46,428 nucleotides of DNA from Cyclobacteriaceae bacterium (lineage in GTDB: Bacteria; Bacteroidota; Bacteroidia; Cytophagales; Cyclobacteriaceae), in NCBI GenBank assembly GCA_024644875.1, contig JAHEGY010000024.1, positions 1-46,428 on the forward strand, given 5' to 3'. Both the position numbers and the translations under genes were made by a program. The notes below the pieces were generated by a model. That model did no database searches and was not told the origin of the DNA. It saw nothing but the letters and a program-made list of their open reading frames with translations. Positions 35,319-42,950 of the stretch are shown one piece after another (the first letter of the stretch is position 1; each line of letters begins with the position of its first letter).

Positions 35319-35723
35319 ATGTCAGAAGATAAAAACAAATTCTTTATCCGTGCATTTGAAAATGCAAAAAGGATATTTTCAAATAAGGAAAAAGTACTGG
35401 AGACATTAGATAATGCATTCAAGAAGAGCATTGATCTTGAAAATGAGAATGGAGAAATATCAAGTCTGACAGAAAAAGTTAAACTATTCATTCTGATGAT
35501 CCAGTCCTATGTAAAAGGAGAATACCGGGAAGTACCTTTTAAAAGTATACTGTTGATATTTGCAGGGTTGATCTATTTTATAAATCCCTTTGATCTGATA
35601 GGCGACTTTATCCCGGGTATTGGTTATATTGATGATATCGGACTTATTCTATGGATCCTGAAAAGTGTTGAAGAAGATGTGATTCAGTTTAAAGAAAACT
35701 ATCTCGCTGTCAAGGGTTCTTAA
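35319..35723 (+). CDS. YkvA family (DUF1232) protein
   Basis: A 134-residue protein. The C-terminal half is a DUF1232 domain (about 68-110): a hydrophobic helix ending in IYFINPFDLIGDFIPGIGYIDDIGLI, with the typical NPxDLIxDxxPxxGxxDD pattern. The N-terminal half is charged and helical. The family is of unknown function and probably membrane-associated. It is 4 nt after the anchored helical protein. The 188 nt after it (35724-35911) contain no gene; they hold the promoter of the thioredoxin-like gene. Confidence 0.85.
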   Translation: MSEDKNKFFIRAFENAKRIFSNKEKVLETLDNAFKKSIDLENENGEISSLTEKVKLFILMIQSYVKGEYREVPFKSILLIFAGLIYFINPFDLIGDFIPGIGYIDDIGLILWILKSVEEDVIQFKENYLAVKGS

Positions 35724-35874
35724 TGATTTTTTGAATTTTTAATTTCGTAACTGCTGTTAAAGCTCAATAGTTAATAAGTCTTTGATATGCCTGGATTACG
35801 GGCAGAATACAGTAAATACCCCGGATGTTAACGATTTCCTGATTTTTCTCATAATTCTTTATCGACAGGGGTAA

Positions 35875-35882
35875 TACCTTTG
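35875..35882 (+). promoter_or_regulatory. Bacteroidota promoter -7 element of the thioredoxin-like gene
   Basis: TACCTTTG is an exact TAnnTTTG match 29 nt before the ATG at 35912, in the 188-nt gap after the YkvA gene. The presence of this element makes a separate transcription unit from here onward likely. Confidence 0.5.
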
Positions 35883-35911
35883 CCCTGAATTAGAGGGATA
35901 AACTTTTTAAA

Positions 35912-36553
35912 ATGACAAAGCGTATAGATCCAGCAATGTTTAAAAGAACATTTAGCTACAACGAATATCAGGAATTGATAAAAGAATTAGCTGATAAGGG
36001 ATTGACTTCCGGGCCGGAGCAATCTGAAAAATTTACCCACTTTACAAAACTCAATTTTCAAAGGCTGAAAAGAGTATACAAAACTTTACATTTATCAGAA
36101 GAGACTGTGGAAACTGCCAGGAATGTGCAGTCTGAAATGCTCTGGGTAGCGATTGTCGAATCATGGTGCGGAGATGTTCCCCAGAGCCTGCCCTTCATGG
36201 AAGCGATTAGCCAGATATCGGATAAGATTAACTTTAGAATCATCCTCAGGGATGAAAATCCGGAGATCATGGACAAATTTCTGACCAATGGAACGCGTTC
36301 CATACCAAAACTGATCTGTTTTGATCCTAAGACTTTTGAAGCAGCAGGAACCTGGGGCCCCAGGCCGGAAGGTGCTTTAGCACTTGTAAAAACCTTGCTT
36401 AAAGATCCGGAAGTTACAGCTGATATGAGAAAAGAAGCCATACAAAGATGGTATTTACAAAACCGGGGAGAACAAATACAATCTGAATTGGGCTCGTTAA
36501 TCGGGGAATGGGATTCAAAACTGATAGATCAGAAACTTACGGAAGCAGACTGA
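35912..36553 (+). CDS. Thioredoxin-like family protein (single-cysteine WCGD motif)
   Basis: A 213-residue cytoplasmic protein of the Thioredoxin_9-like group. The thioredoxin fold occupies about residues 55-165, with VAIVESWCGDVPQSLPFM holding the place of the usual WCxxC active site: only the first Cys is present, so a monothiol function (or none) is expected. GTRSIPKLICFD corresponds to the cis-proline region. N- and C-terminal helical extensions flank it. It is followed after 21 nt by the NAD(P)-binding oxidoreductase gene, which may be cotranscribed. Confidence 0.8.
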   Translation: MTKRIDPAMFKRTFSYNEYQELIKELADKGLTSGPEQSEKFTHFTKLNFQRLKRVYKTLHLSEETVETARNVQSEMLWVAIVESWCGDVPQSLPFMEAISQISDKINFRIILRDENPEIMDKFLTNGTRSIPKLICFDPKTFEAAGTWGPRPEGALALVKTLLKDPEVTADMRKEAIQRWYLQNRGEQIQSELGSLIGEWDSKLIDQKLTEAD

Positions 36554-36574
36554 AAAATATAAATACTACAAGAT

Positions 36575-37234
36575 TTGACCGGAAAAAGGAAGGCTTTAAT
36601 AATAGGAGCTACTGGATTAATCGGGAATGAGTTGATTAAACTGGTTTCGCAATCCGATTATTATCAGAAGATATATTTACTGGTTAGAAGAAAAGCGGGA
36701 TTAAGTAGTGACAAGATAGAAGAGATAATTACCAACTTTGATGATCTGGAAGAATCTCTTCAATCAATACAGGCTGAGGATGTCTATAATTGTCTGGGTA
36801 CCACAATGAAAAAAGCCGGATCAAAAAATGAATTTCACAAAGTCGATTTCGGTTACCCGATTGAAATTGCCCGTATCATGAAGAAGAAAGGTAGTGGGAC
36901 ATTTTTAAATGTTTCGGCCCTGGGTGCTAAGAAAGATTCAATTATCTTTTATAACCGGGTCAAAGGTGAACTTGAAGCGGCTTTACAGGAGACAGGATTT
37001 AATTCACTTGTCATTTTCAGGCCATCCTTACTTCTCGGTGAGCGAAATGAGAAAAGAACTGGTGAGGATATAGCTAAGAGAACCTATAAAATACTTGATA
37101 AGATCTTTGTCGGACCTCTTAAAAAATACTCAGGCATAAAAGGACATACAGTAGCCTATGCCATGTTTGAAATGGCAAAAAGAAAACCTCGGGGTTTAAC
37201 CATTCTGGAATCTGATAAAATCAAGGAAGTTTAG
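36575..37234 (+). CDS. NAD(P)-binding oxidoreductase (HTATIP2-like Rossmann protein)
   Basis: A 219-residue atypical short-chain dehydrogenase. The N terminus has the Rossmann nucleotide loop GATGLIGNELIKL (GxxGxxG), then VYNCLGTTMKKAGS, a block typical of the HTATIP2/YeeZ-like group, and YNRVKGELE with the catalytic-type Tyr-x3-Lys; IFRPSLLLGERNEKR follows. Substrate unknown. The start codon is TTG at 36575, seven codons before the glycine-rich loop; no ATG would keep the first strand. It ends 14 nt inside the 3' end of the convergent membrane-protein gene. Confidence 0.85.
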   Translation: MTGKRKALIIGATGLIGNELIKLVSQSDYYQKIYLLVRRKAGLSSDKIEEIITNFDDLEESLQSIQAEDVYNCLGTTMKKAGSKNEFHKVDFGYPIEIARIMKKKGSGTFLNVSALGAKKDSIIFYNRVKGELEAALQETGFNSLVIFRPSLLLGERNEKRTGEDIAKRTYKILDKIFVGPLKKYSGIKGHTVAYAMFEMAKRKPRGLTILESDKIKEV

Positions 37235-38414
37235 CGAGCTTCCTCTCAATTATCCTGAACATTGCAAGACATAAAACAATATATGCAAGCCATAAAAATA
37301 TGATGATGGGATTGGCATATCCGGGAAACCAGTTATAGAATTTATCCCATCCATGTAACGCCGGATCTGATAGTGTCCCAAGAATTTTCAATAAGGGTAT
37401 TCCGGCTATGAAAGCAGCCTTGAACATAAATCCGCCAGTATGCTCCAATTTAAGAAGGATCCAGGTCATAATAAATGGAAACCCCAGGAAAGCGATCCGC
37501 GTCATATCCCCTCCGGCAAAATGGCTTAAAAAAAGGTAGGCAAGCGACAGAAATATGATATACCTGTTCCCCTGAGTCAGGGTCTTCGATTTAACCGCTG
37601 CCCAGAAAGCCAGGATCAATAGCGGCCCATATGCCGTAAATACAGCCACTATCCATCGTATAAACCGGAAAGGGTTGACCAGGGTTTCTTTCAAATGAAA
37701 AAATATAACGATGATAGAGTTTTTCCCCGGATCAGAGGGTGGAAAATAATATGCGAAAGTTGATTTAGCAGCAATACTCAGTAATAGAGACAGGCCAAGG
37801 ATAACAGAGGCTTTATATCCCGTTTTTTCTTTGTAATCTTCAAATAATGATACCAGAAGTGCTACTATTAACAGGGCAATGAAGGATTCTTTCTGAATTG
37901 TAGCCAATGGTCCCAGAATAATCAGCCAGAGATATCGCTTTTGTAAAATCAGGATCAATAATATAGCCTGGAAGAAATATAATGGTACATCTACAGTGAT
38001 CGGATCAAATATATTATGACGTATAATTCCAACCCAATGAATGAGTAACCAGAAAAAACCTGTCATAATATGTCCTGCAGAAATGTTAAGATGCCTCCAA
38101 AGTGTATATATAGCCAGGATGGATAGGATTATAAATATTAAATTGATGGTATTAAAGTTATTGACCGGATCTTCAAAGGGGAATAAGGACGACAAGTAAG
38201 GAACCAGTATCCTTGTATTGATTGGAAAGATAACCTCGTATTCATCAGTAATATGAGCAAAGTAATTATAGACCTTTATATACTTGCTTCCATCAAATAA
38301 GATGGAAAATGAGTAAGTTAGATGAGGTTGAATTCTTAAGTATAGAAAAAATAATGCGATACCAATGATCAATACGATGAATAATAATTGGTGTTGTTTT
38401 AATTTTTCGATCAT
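37221..38414 (-). CDS. Polytopic membrane protein, possibly GT-C-like
   Basis: A 397-residue protein with about ten to eleven transmembrane segments and short loops. The first loop (about residues 30-70) is extracytoplasmic in length and contains DGSKYIKVYNYFAHITDEYEVIFPINTR-type sequence with several acidic residues, and IQKESFIALLI lies near residue 175. The layout resembles GT-C membrane glycosyltransferases and related polyprenyl-sugar-dependent enzymes, but I see no diagnostic motif, so the assignment is tentative. No glycan gene is adjacent. It has its own -7 element and is convergent with the oxidoreductase gene (14-nt overlap). Confidence 0.5.
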   Translation of the reverse strand: MIEKLKQHQLLFIVLIIGIALFFLYLRIQPHLTYSFSILFDGSKYIKVYNYFAHITDEYEVIFPINTRILVPYLSSLFPFEDPVNNFNTINLIFIILSILAIYTLWRHLNISAGHIMTGFFWLLIHWVGIIRHNIFDPITVDVPLYFFQAILLILILQKRYLWLIILGPLATIQKESFIALLIVALLVSLFEDYKEKTGYKASVILGLSLLLSIAAKSTFAYYFPPSDPGKNSIIVIFFHLKETLVNPFRFIRWIVAVFTAYGPLLILAFWAAVKSKTLTQGNRYIIFLSLAYLFLSHFAGGDMTRIAFLGFPFIMTWILLKLEHTGGFMFKAAFIAGIPLLKILGTLSDPALHGWDKFYNWFPGYANPIIIFLWLAYIVLCLAMFRIIERKLAKLP

Positions 38415-38441
38415 TTAAGCTAAAATTGTCTTTCCAGTCAT

Positions 38442-38449
38442 CAAATTTA
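38442..38449 (-). promoter_or_regulatory. Bacteroidota promoter -7 element of the polytopic membrane protein gene
   Basis: On the minus strand this reads TAAATTTG, an exact TAnnTTTG match, 27 nt before the ATG at 38414. It lies in the 57-nt divergent region to dtd. Confidence 0.5.
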
Positions 38450-38471
38450 TGAGAAACCTAAAAATAGTAAG

Positions 38472-38924
38472 ATGATCGCCGTTATTCAAAAAGTTACCCG
38501 ATCTTCTGTAGCAATAGATGGGAATGTCAAGTCAGCTATTGGAAAAGGCTTGCTCCTGCTTCTGGGAATAGAAGATGCAGATGGAGAGGAGGACATACAA
38601 TGGCTTTGCAGGAAAATTGTGAATCTCAGGATCTTCAATGATGCCAATGGGGTTATGAATGAGTCAGTTCTGGACCATAATGGAGATATTCTGGTCATCA
38701 GCCAGTTCACGCTGCATGCATCCACTAGAAAGGGGAACCGGCCATCGTATATAAAAGCGGCCAAGCCGGAAGTTGCCATACCTTTGTATAACAGGTTCGT
38801 GAAGGTAATGGAAGCTGAGCTGGGGAAGAAATTAGGGACCGGTGAATTTGGAGCCTATATGGATGTAGAATTGGTTAATGACGGACCGGTGACCATAATA
38901 ATTGACACAAAAGACAAAAAATAA
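38472..38924 (+). CDS. dtd: D-aminoacyl-tRNA deacylase
   Basis: A 150-residue homodimeric proofreading enzyme that removes D-amino acids (and glycine from tRNA-Ala) from tRNA. The two cross-dimer active-site motifs are clear: SQFTLHAST (the SQFTL motif) near residue 77, and NDGPVTI (the N-x-GPVT motif with the Gly-cisPro pair) near residue 137. Length is standard. The next gene begins on the base after its stop codon. Confidence 0.97.
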   Translation: MIAVIQKVTRSSVAIDGNVKSAIGKGLLLLLGIEDADGEEDIQWLCRKIVNLRIFNDANGVMNESVLDHNGDILVISQFTLHASTRKGNRPSYIKAAKPEVAIPLYNRFVKVMEAELGKKLGTGEFGAYMDVELVNDGPVTIIIDTKDKK

Positions 38925-39251
38925 ATGACAATAAAAGAAGCCCAAGAAGTCGTAGACCAATGGATAAATACCACGGGGATCCGCTATTTCAATGAATTGA
39001 CCAATATGGCCATTCTCAGTGAGGAAGTAGGAGAGGTGGCCCGTATTATTGCCAGACAATTTGGAGAGCAAAGTTCAAAAAAGACTGATGAGGAAAAAGA
39101 TCTCGGAGACGAACTGGCTGATGTCATGTTCGTGGTGATCTGTCTCGCCAATCAGACAGGAATTGATCTTACTACTGCCTTACAGAAAAATATCGAGAAA
39201 AAGACTAAAAGGGATACAGATCGGCACAGGAATAATGAAAAATTACGATGA
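38925..39251 (+). CDS. MazG-like nucleotide pyrophosphohydrolase
   Basis: A 108-residue all-alpha NTP pyrophosphatase. The metal motif EExxE is EEVGEVARII near residues 30-39 and the second half DELADVMFVVI (ExxD) lies near 61-71. Being a single short domain it belongs with MazG-like house-cleaning enzymes rather than full-length MazG. It starts immediately after the dtd stop codon with no gap, so the two are one operon; both are quality-control functions. Confidence 0.92.
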   Translation: MTIKEAQEVVDQWINTTGIRYFNELTNMAILSEEVGEVARIIARQFGEQSSKKTDEEKDLGDELADVMFVVICLANQTGIDLTTALQKNIEKKTKRDTDRHRNNEKLR

Positions 39252-39300
39252 TCGGACACGTTTCAAATAATGAAATTCCATTCTGAAAAGGAAATCAAAA

Positions 39301-39933
39301 ATGGACAGCATACTCAAAATTGAAACAAAAGCAGAATTCTCCTCAACGGTAAATGAATTCGCCGGGATGTTGAGTCGTGCATTTTATGATGATCCATTTT
39401 ACATATGGATCATGCCAAATGACGAAAAGCGATTGTCTCAACTTCATTGGTGGATGAAAATTATGCTTCGGTATACGTTTAAGTTTGGGCGGATTCATTA
39501 TACTGAAGATCGTATGGCTGTAGCCATGTGGCTTGGGCCTGATAATCCCATGGTAAATGATTTCAGGATGTTTTCAATGGGCTTGATCTTATATCCATTT
39601 AAGATAGGCTTTAGAAATTTTATGAGAGCAGTAGACATTACAGCGCAGTGGAACAGGGAACATAAGAAAATGAATAAAAGACATTATTACCTCATGGTTA
39701 TCGCTGTGGAACCTGAATTTCAAGGTAAAGGGATAGGTAGCCGGTTAATGCAGGTTGGATTGGACAAAGCTGATAAGGATGGACTTGAGTGTTTTTTAGA
39801 AACGGTTACACCTGAAGATGTTCAATTTTACAAAAAACACAATTTTGAAATTATGGTTAACAATGGATTTGGTAATAATAACCAGTTCTGGCTTATGACC
39901 AGGGATCCTGTCGCTGAAGGGAAAAGATCCTGA
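39301..39933 (+). CDS. GNAT family N-acetyltransferase
   Basis: A 210-residue acetyltransferase. The acetyl-CoA binding signature is VEPEFQGKGIGSRLMQ (about residues 139-154; Q/R-x-x-G-x-G/A form), preceded by the beta-4 strand HYYLMVIA and followed by CFLETVTPEDVQFYKKHNFEI, typical of motif B. The N-terminal part (MLSRAFYDDPFYIWIMPN) matches a Bacteroidota subgroup of unknown substrate. It begins 49 nt after the MazG-like gene and may be the last gene of that operon. Confidence 0.9.
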   Translation: MDSILKIETKAEFSSTVNEFAGMLSRAFYDDPFYIWIMPNDEKRLSQLHWWMKIMLRYTFKFGRIHYTEDRMAVAMWLGPDNPMVNDFRMFSMGLILYPFKIGFRNFMRAVDITAQWNREHKKMNKRHYYLMVIAVEPEFQGKGIGSRLMQVGLDKADKDGLECFLETVTPEDVQFYKKHNFEIMVNNGFGNNNQFWLMTRDPVAEGKRS

Positions 39934-40058
39934 TAGGTCTTTGTCTAATTTTTTAAAAACTGCAATTCAATTATTTATCGTTCAAGAATCTCTCTCAGGG
40001 ATAATATATCTCCCTCCAGTGATTTGATCACAGTGTTTCCTTTCAAAACTCCCGGATT

Positions 40059-40934
40059 TTAAATTATCAAATGATCAGGGAGTGTTGGTGTGGCACCTTT
40101 TTGCGTGCATACAAAAGCGGATATATCAACCGCAGATCTATGTATTTCTTTGAAAGGTTTCTCTTTCAATAAGCCCGCAACTAATCCTGCGGTAAAAGAA
40201 TCACCAGCTCCGACCGTATCTGCAACGTTTACTTGCGGGGTGTCCAGGTAAGAATCTTCTTCCCTGCCGATCAACCAGCTTCCCTCTGCTCCTTTAGTCA
40301 ATGCCAGTATTTTCAGATCATAATTATTCAATATCTGGTGCATGATCTCAAATTCGTCACCGGATAGTCCGAACATTTCAGCAAATACCAGGATCTCTTC
40401 ATCATTGATCTTAAGGACATTGGCCTTTTTTAAGGACTTTTGGATGATGTCCTTACTATAAAACCTTTGGCGCATATTGATGTCAAAAACTTTTAAAGCG
40501 TTATCGGGAACTGTTTCAAGAATTTCCTGGATAGAGTTGTAAGATGTTACGGCTCTTTGCGCCAGTGATCCGAAACAAACGGCATCTGCTTTTCGGGCAA
40601 ATTCCAGCGCAGATTCTGAGGGTATTATATAATCCCAGGCAACATCTTCATGAATTACGTAATTGGGGACACCATTTTTGTCTAATTGGACACTTACAGT
40701 ACCCGTTGATTTGTCTTTGAAATCGATAAAGCTAAGTATCCCGGCATCCTTTATGTTTTGAATGATCTCAAGGCCCAGGTCATCGTTTCCCACACTTGAT
40801 ATAATGGAGGAACGAAGTCCAAGTTGCCGGGCATGATAAGCAAAATTAGTGGGGGCACCTCCCAGTTGTTTCCCCGCGGGCAACATATCCCACAATATCT
40901 CACCAATTCCAATTACTTTTTTAGAATTATCCAT
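40059..40934 (-). CDS. PfkB-family sugar kinase (fructokinase-like)
   Basis: A 291-residue ribokinase-fold kinase. It begins with IGEILWDMLP and the first signature LGGAPTNFAYHARQLG, and near the C terminus has DTVGAGDSFTAGLVAGLL, whose Asp is the catalytic base. The sequence is closest in pattern to bacterial fructokinases that phosphorylate fructose at carbon 6; the substrate is not proven. It is the last gene of a minus-strand run (gcvT, comB, kinase) and lies 20 nt after comB. No sugar transporter or glycosidase is adjacent. The 125 nt on its 3' side hold no clear terminator. Confidence 0.88.
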   Translation of the reverse strand: MDNSKKVIGIGEILWDMLPAGKQLGGAPTNFAYHARQLGLRSSIISSVGNDDLGLEIIQNIKDAGILSFIDFKDKSTGTVSVQLDKNGVPNYVIHEDVAWDYIIPSESALEFARKADAVCFGSLAQRAVTSYNSIQEILETVPDNALKVFDINMRQRFYSKDIIQKSLKKANVLKINDEEILVFAEMFGLSGDEFEIMHQILNNYDLKILALTKGAEGSWLIGREEDSYLDTPQVNVADTVGAGDSFTAGLVAGLLKEKPFKEIHRSAVDISAFVCTQKGATPTLPDHLII

Positions 40935-40954
40935 ATACTTTTTATCAATTTATA

Positions 40955-41656
40955 TCATAAGCTAATTTCTCCATTCGCCATTTCCGGAACGCAGTTATAC
41001 CTGTCAAGTGTAAGACAAAAATCTATATCCTTTTGCAAGTCCAGGTTTCTAAGTCTCCGCATATGCGATGAATCCTCCAAAAACATGGAAAATTTACCTT
41101 CCGACTGAAGATATAATTTATGAGCCAGTATGGCCGGGTCACCAGAAAAAGAAAATTCACGAGCTAATCTTTCCAAAAGTGCCCCCGCAAAGAGGGTGTC
41201 TTCCAGGTTTACTTCATCTTCCCATCCGGCACAAACAATTACCGCATTTTTATCCAGTCTTGTAAGGGTCTCTGCCACTGCTTTTAAATTTACGAATGCC
41301 CCGAATATGATTTTATCAGCTCCATGAATAGCATGAATTGTTTTTGTGCCATTTGTTGTGGTAAATACGATCTTTTGCCCAGCTAAATCGGGCGTCATAT
41401 AATCAAAAGGAGAGTTACCCAATTTAAAACCCTCAACAATTTTACCCCCTCTTTCTGCTGCCCCGATATATCCTTTCTGCTGGAAATACCTGCACTCTTC
41501 CACTGATTTGACAGGTAGAATACTTTTTACACCATGATCAAGAGCTGTTACCATCGTGGTAGTCGCCCGTAATACATCCACCACTACAGCCACTTTGTCC
41601 CGGAAATCCTGGAGCCGGGCTAATTCCGGTGAAAGACAAACGGCTATCGAAGGCAT
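40955..41656 (-). CDS. comB: 2-phosphosulfolactate phosphatase family protein (ComB)
   Basis: A 233-residue protein of the ComB family, magnesium-dependent acid phosphatases that hydrolyse 2-phosphosulfolactate to sulfolactate. Typical blocks are present: VVVDVLRATTTMVTAL near the N terminus, AERGGKIVEGFKLGNSPFDY, IVFTTTNGTKTIH and GAFVNLKAVAETL, then IVCAGWEDEVNLEDTLFAGALLE. In methanogens this is a step of coenzyme M synthesis and in Bacillus it leads to sulfolactate. In Bacteroidota its physiological role is not settled. No ComA or ComC is in the window. It lies between gcvT (43 nt) and the PfkB kinase (20 nt). Confidence 0.9.
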   Translation of the reverse strand: MPSIAVCLSPELARLQDFRDKVAVVVDVLRATTTMVTALDHGVKSILPVKSVEECRYFQQKGYIGAAERGGKIVEGFKLGNSPFDYMTPDLAGQKIVFTTTNGTKTIHAIHGADKIIFGAFVNLKAVAETLTRLDKNAVIVCAGWEDEVNLEDTLFAGALLERLAREFSFSGDPAILAHKLYLQSEGKFSMFLEDSSHMRRLRNLDLQKDIDFCLTLDRYNCVPEMANGEISL

Positions 41657-41699
41657 CTTATGTGCAAATTCAGTTCTATCAGTATATTAACTGTGAAGT

Positions 41700-42791
41700 T
41701 TATTTTTTGAGAATCGGAAATTTGACGACCCTGGCTTTCAACTTCCTGTTGCGGATCCCGATGAAAACTTCCGTTCCCGGCACAGTATAGTCAACTTTTA
41801 TATATCCCATACCGATACCGATTCCCATTGATGGTGACATAGTACCCGAAGTGACCCGGCCAATGATATCATCATCCGGGTTAAAGATTTCGTATCCCTG
41901 CCTGGGGATCCCTCTGTCAATCATTTCCATTCCAACTAACTTTTGGGATACCCCCTCTTCTTTTTGCTTTTTTATATTTTGATCATTGAAAAAGTGTTTG
42001 GAGAACTTTGTTATCCACCCCAGTCCCGCTTCAATTGGAGAAGTCGTTTCATCAATATCATTTCCATACAGACAATAACCCATTTCCAATCTTAAAGTAT
42101 CCCGGGCACCTAATCCTACGGGTTTAATTCCGGCATCACTTCCTGCATCCATAATTGCTTCCCAGATCTCCGCAGCATATTCATTGTACATGTATACCTC
42201 GAATCCGCCGGCACCGGTATATCCCGTTGCAGAAATAATGGCTCCATCCGTGATATTGCCGATGTTTCCTTTTTTAAAAGTATAGTATTTCATGCCGGAA
42301 AGATCAACTTCAGTTAATTTCTGAATTACTTCTGTAGCCTTCGGTCCCTGTATGGCAAAGAGAGAGATATCTTCTGATATATTTTTTGTCACTGCATCAA
42401 AAGTATTATGTTCGTTGATCCAGTTCCAGTCCTTTTCAATATTAGATGCATTGACCACCAGCATGAATTTTTCATCATTGAACTTATACACCAGGAAATC
42501 ATCGATTATCCCGCCATTATCATTTGGCAGGTAGGCATATTGTACCTGGCCATTAACAAGTTTTGACGCATCATTACTGCTTATATATTGGATGAGGTCG
42601 AGGGCTCCCGGGCCTTCCACCATAAATTCCCCCATATGCGATACATCAAATATTCCAACGCGCTCCCTGACAGTTTTATGTTCTTCTATATCTGAAGAGT
42701 ATCTTACGGGCATCATATAGCCTGCAAAAGGCATCATTTTAGCCCCAGAAATTGCATGAATATCATTAATTGCTAGTTTTTTCTGATCCAT
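41700..42791 (-). CDS. gcvT: Glycine cleavage system T protein (aminomethyltransferase)
   Basis: A 363-residue tetrahydrofolate-dependent aminomethyltransferase. It takes the aminomethyl group from the lipoylated H protein, releasing ammonia and making methylene-tetrahydrofolate. The family blocks are MMPFAGYMMPVRYSSDIEEHKTVRE, GIFDVSHMGEF, YLPNDNGGIIDDFLVYKF, RDTLRLEMGYCLYGNDID and the C-terminal GRVTSGTMSPSMG and GIGMGYI. Length is standard. gcvH and gcvP are not in the window. It is divergent from the alanine/glycine:sodium symporter, which could supply the glycine. An exact -7 element lies 24 nt upstream; I looked for a glycine riboswitch and found none. Confidence 0.97.
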   Translation of the reverse strand: MDQKKLAINDIHAISGAKMMPFAGYMMPVRYSSDIEEHKTVRERVGIFDVSHMGEFMVEGPGALDLIQYISSNDASKLVNGQVQYAYLPNDNGGIIDDFLVYKFNDEKFMLVVNASNIEKDWNWINEHNTFDAVTKNISEDISLFAIQGPKATEVIQKLTEVDLSGMKYYTFKKGNIGNITDGAIISATGYTGAGGFEVYMYNEYAAEIWEAIMDAGSDAGIKPVGLGARDTLRLEMGYCLYGNDIDETTSPIEAGLGWITKFSKHFFNDQNIKKQKEEGVSQKLVGMEMIDRGIPRQGYEIFNPDDDIIGRVTSGTMSPSMGIGIGMGYIKVDYTVPGTEVFIGIRNRKLKARVVKFPILKK

Positions 42792-42814
42792 TATAATCCG
42801 TTTATGTTGATAAA

Positions 42815-42822
42815 CAAATGTA
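42815..42822 (-). promoter_or_regulatory. Bacteroidota promoter -7 element of gcvT
   Basis: On the minus strand this reads TACATTTG, an exact TAnnTTTG match, 23 nt before the gcvT ATG. The unit probably also covers comB and the PfkB kinase gene. Confidence 0.6.
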
Positions 42823-42884
42823 TATAATATTAGGTATTCGGAAGATTTTATAGGAAAAAACTATGGATGAAATGTATAAAAAAA

Positions 42885-42914
42885 TTTGGAGTATGATTTA
42901 TTTTTATAGATTTG
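42885..42914 (+). promoter_or_regulatory. Bacteroidota promoter (-33 TTTG and -7 TAGATTTG) of the symporter gene
   Basis: TTTG at 42885-42888 and TAGATTTG at 42907-42914 are separated by 18 nt, close to the usual spacing of the Bacteroidota promoter. The -7 element covers the TTG codon at 42912, so transcription must begin after it, near 42920. This supports the ATG at 42951 as the true start of the downstream gene. Confidence 0.65.
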
Positions 42915-42950
42915 TCAAAATTTAATCGATCATTCACTATCCAGTCTGTG

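Noticed and set aside
42792-42950. Glycine riboswitch between gcvT and the symporter
   Set aside because: The region is AT-rich, too short for a tandem aptamer and shows no conserved paired core; only promoter elements are visible.
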